A DNA stretch of 7,069 nucleotides from contig JAQCNR010000448.1 in the NCBI GenBank assembly GCA_028274925.1, positions 1 through 7,069 of the forward strand. The letters run 5' to 3'. The stretch is from Halovenus sp. (lineage in GTDB: Archaea; Halobacteriota; Halobacteria; Halobacteriales; Haloarculaceae). Under the pieces are notes generated by a model. It worked only from the letters and a program-made list of their open reading frames with translations, did no database searches and was not told where the DNA came from. A program made the translations under genes and the position numbers. Of this stretch, positions 5,431 through 7,069 are shown in pieces; the first letter of the stretch is position 1, and each line of letters starts with the position of its first letter.

Positions 5431-6306
5431 CTATTTTTCAAGAAACTGTGTAATTTCGTCAGCGACCACCGCCGGTCGCTCGCGGTGCATGAAGTGACCG
5501 GCCTCCTGAATTTTGAGCACTCGGCAGTCGGCGCTAAACAGTTCCTCGGCACGCTCGAACAACCCGGCACCGATACAGCCATCCTGTTCGCCCGTGATAA
5601 CCAGCCCGGGCACGTCAATTGGCGGCAGTGAGTCGAGTGTCGGCCGGCCGTTGCGGGCGAGGTCTTTCACTGCGGGATTGACGAACTGCCGGTAATACTG
5701 CAGGGCAGCGTCGGACGTTCCCGGCGAGCGGAACGTGGCTCGAACCGAATCGAGATGTGCGTCGTCGGTCCAGCCGGGACTCCAGAGTCCCCACAGTACG
5801 TCGATCAGCGCGAAATCCTCGGCTTCGAGGACGCGCTCGGCGACGCCGGGGAACTGAAACAGCCAGATGTACCAACTCCGGAATAGCTGGCGAGGTGAAG
5901 CGAGTGCAAGCGCGCTGAAGCCCGGCGGCACCGCCATCGTCACCAGCTGTGAGAACTGCGCGGGGTCCTGTCGCGCCGCCGCGTAGCCCGCGACGGCACC
6001 CCAGTCGTGGCCGATGAGGACAGCGTCATCACACCCTTCTCGGTCGCGTAGTTCCTCGGCGAGCGCAATCGCGTCCGCGCCGAGTGCACCTGCCGAGTAG
6101 TCGCCGTCTGGGGCGGGTTCCGTCGGGCCGTAGCCGCGCATGTACGGCGAAACAACGGTGTACCCCGCCTCAGTCAGTGGGTCAATGAGTGGCTCAAATG
6201 TGCGTGCGTTATCTGGAAAGCCGTGGAGACAGAGCGCGAGTTTGTCGCCGTCGCCGTCGCGGTGGTAGGTGAACTCGACGCCGTTGGCGGTGAGTGTCTC
6301 GGTCAC
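5431..6306 (-). CDS. Alpha/beta hydrolase, epoxide-hydrolase-like
   Basis: A 291-residue alpha/beta-hydrolase fold enzyme. HGFPD (28-32) forms the oxyanion region. The nucleophile elbow is GHDWGA (99-104), with D101 rather than Ser, as in epoxide hydrolases and haloalkane dehalogenases, which form an ester intermediate on Asp. The likely acid is D242 (ITGEQDG) and the base H271 (EAGHFMHRERP). The cap (about 130-215) includes SWYIW and QYYRQF, offering Tyr residues of the kind that activate epoxides. Epoxide opening is therefore the favoured activity over dehalogenation or ester hydrolysis. The GTG at 6306 is chosen as the start because a TATA-like box lies 24-29 bp upstream. An in-frame ATG at 6369 would add 21 unconserved-looking Arg-rich residues. 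It is convergent with the chimeric gene, with 8 bp between stops. Confidence 0.9.
   Translation of the reverse strand: MTETLTANGVEFTYHRDGDGDKLALCLHGFPDNARTFEPLIDPLTEAGYTVVSPYMRGYGPTEPAPDGDYSAGALGADAIALAEELRDREGCDDAVLIGHDWGAVAGYAAARQDPAQFSQLVTMAVPPGFSALALASPRQLFRSWYIWLFQFPGVAERVLEAEDFALIDVLWGLWSPGWTDDAHLDSVRATFRSPGTSDAALQYYRQFVNPAVKDLARNGRPTLDSLPPIDVPGLVITGEQDGCIGAGLFERAEELFSADCRVLKIQEAGHFMHRERPAVVADEITQFLEK
5434..5438 (+). terminator. T-tract terminator after the chimeric gene
   Basis: Five T residues (context CTATTTTTC) lie 11 bp after the stop of the plus-strand gene. Archaeal RNA polymerase terminates at such tracts. The bases also encode the last codons of the convergent hydrolase gene, so the tract may be partly coding coincidence. 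Confidence 0.4.
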
Positions 6307-6329
6307 AGTCCGTCTGCGACCGGAGCCCA

Positions 6330-6335
6330 CTAAAG
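6330..6335 (-). promoter_or_regulatory. TATA-like element of the alpha/beta hydrolase gene; supports the GTG start
   Basis: Minus-strand CTTTAG, 24-29 bp before the GTG at 6306. It lies inside the longer in-frame extension (ATG at 6369), which argues for the shorter protein. Confidence 0.43.
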
Positions 6336-6372
6336 TGCGCTGGCGAGCCGTTCCACAGCCTGTCAACACGCC

Positions 6373-6393
6373 GCGTTTCCGAGCGCGAAACGC
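6373..6393. promoter_or_regulatory. Perfect 7-bp inverted repeat in the divergent hydrolase/exporter promoter region (candidate operator)
   Basis: GCGTTTC (6373-6379) and GAAACGC (6387-6393) are exact inverted repeats separated by 7 bases. The centre-to-centre spacing of 14 bp and the position about 10 bp before the first TATA-like box of the exporter gene fit a dimeric regulator site. A hairpin in a transcript is a less likely reading given the position. Confidence 0.5.
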
Positions 6394-6402
6394 TGTCAGT
6401 AG

Positions 6403-6423
6403 GATATTAACAACAGATATTTA
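6403..6423 (+). promoter_or_regulatory. TATA-like boxes of the RND/MMPL exporter gene
   Basis: GATATTAA (6403-6410) and GATATTTA (6416-6423) are two AT-rich, TATA-like elements 13 bp apart in a GC-rich setting. Either would give a leader of roughly 45-60 nt before the GTG at 6492, long enough to carry the ribosome-binding site. Confidence 0.5.
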
Positions 6424-6480
6424 CGCAGACAATCCGTTCTCTCTAACGACAGAATGAGAGCAAGAGCCGGCAGATTCTAC

Positions 6481-6486
6481 GGAGGG
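6481..6486 (+). promoter_or_regulatory. Shine-Dalgarno site setting the GTG start of the exporter gene
   Basis: GGAGGG ends 5 nt before GTG 6492-6494. It is the only clear Shine-Dalgarno site I found in the window. It decides for the GTG over the in-frame ATG at 6528, which would remove part of the segment before the first membrane helix. Confidence 0.75.
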
Positions 6487-6491
6487 CAACC

Positions 6492-7069
6492 GTGACTGAT
6501 CTTCCCCAGCGGTTTGCCGATTTCCTGATGTCGTACAGCAAGATAATTATCGTCGTAATGTTACTCGCCACCGCGGGCATCGGCGCCGGTGCCGGGATGG
6601 TCGAGCAATCCTCGGACACCTCTCAGTTCGAGACTGGCTCAGACGCCCAGGAGGCCAGCAGCTACATCCAGACGAACTTCCAGGGCGACGAGAATGTGAC
6701 CGTCGTGCAGGTGGTCCAACGTGGCGATAACGTCCTGACACAGGAGGCGCTCATCGAATCACTGCGTGTCCAGAAAGAATACAGGGCAACCTCGTCGATT
6801 AACCAGACGCTCGCCGAGCAAAACCAGATGTTCGGTGTGGAGAACTTCGTCGCGCAGGCCCAACTCCAGCGAGAGGCGCAGGCTCGCCAGCGCCAGCAAG
6901 GCGGGACCCAGCAGTCTGGACAGCAATCGGCACAGCGTCATCCCCCGACTATCGACGAACAAATTGCGGCAATCGAACGCATCGAAGACAGTCCGTGGAC
7001 ACTAGAAGAGCTACTGACAGAGAATCCCGGACTGCTCACCGAAAACACGAGTTCCCCGGCACTCTCGCT
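6492..7069 (+). CDS. RND/MMPL-family membrane exporter, N-terminal 192 residues (cut by window edge)
   Basis: This is the N-terminus of a large membrane transporter that probably uses an ion gradient to export hydrophobic or amphiphilic compounds. A short cytoplasmic lead (1-16, with a basic K17) precedes transmembrane helix 1 (about 18-36, IIIVVMLLATAGIGAGAG). An extracytoplasmic region follows, opening with a strand-rich segment (QTNFQGDENVTVVQVVQRGD, 60-79) typical of the first porter subdomain of haloarchaeal RND-superfamily permeases. Residues 122-148 are strikingly Gln-rich, and 152-192 are acidic and probably helical. The remaining helices and the catalytic Asp of RND pumps are beyond the window, so assignment rests on the topology and the first porter segment. 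It starts at a GTG with a strong Shine-Dalgarno site, and is divergent from the alpha/beta hydrolase gene with a palindrome between them. Confidence 0.83.
   Translation, partial: MTDLPQRFADFLMSYSKIIIVVMLLATAGIGAGAGMVEQSSDTSQFETGSDAQEASSYIQTNFQGDENVTVVQVVQRGDNVLTQEALIESLRVQKEYRATSSINQTLAEQNQMFGVENFVAQAQLQREAQARQRQQGGTQQSGQQSAQRHPPTIDEQIAAIERIEDSPWTLEELLTENPGLLTENTSSPALS

Overview
The window looks like chromosomal DNA from a halophilic archaeon (class Halobacteria). The proteins are acidic and Asp/Glu-rich, codons are GC-rich, and TATA-like boxes recur about 26 nt upstream of start codons, as in leaderless archaeal transcripts. One gene carries a haloarchaeal winged-helix module, a DUF7282-like surface domain and a PGF-CTERM-like tail. 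The genus cannot be fixed from the sequence.

Layout. 1-142 (-): N-terminus of an ABC transporter ATPase, cut by the window edge, with a palindrome in its upstream region. 278-712 (-): Nudix hydrolase. 868-1320 (-): PNPOx-like split-barrel flavoprotein. 1412-1765 (+): small rubredoxin-like Cys4 protein, divergent from the flavoprotein. 1802-2536 (-): short-chain dehydrogenase with pteridine-reductase features. 2686-3096 (-): UspA-like protein. 3140-3241 (+): C-terminal remnant of a second UspA gene, followed by a strong hairpin. 3285-4610 (-): cytochrome P450. 4709-5422 (+): winged-helix module fused in frame to a DUF7282-like surface domain with an acidic repeat and a membrane-anchor tail. 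5431-6306 (-): alpha/beta hydrolase with an epoxide-hydrolase-type Asp nucleophile. 6492-7069 (+): start of an RND/MMPL-type membrane exporter, preceded by a perfect inverted repeat, TATA-like boxes and a Shine-Dalgarno site.

How the genes relate. Most are single transcription units facing toward or away from one another, so there is no clear operon. The P450 and the epoxide-hydrolase-like enzyme flank the chimeric gene and could act in sequence on a hydrophobic substrate, with the exporter as an outlet, but this rests only on proximity and enzyme class. The clearest anomalies are the winged-helix/surface-protein chimera and the uspA remnant. Both suggest past deletion or recombination. I found no CRISPR array, tRNA, rRNA, complete mobile element or recognisable defence system.
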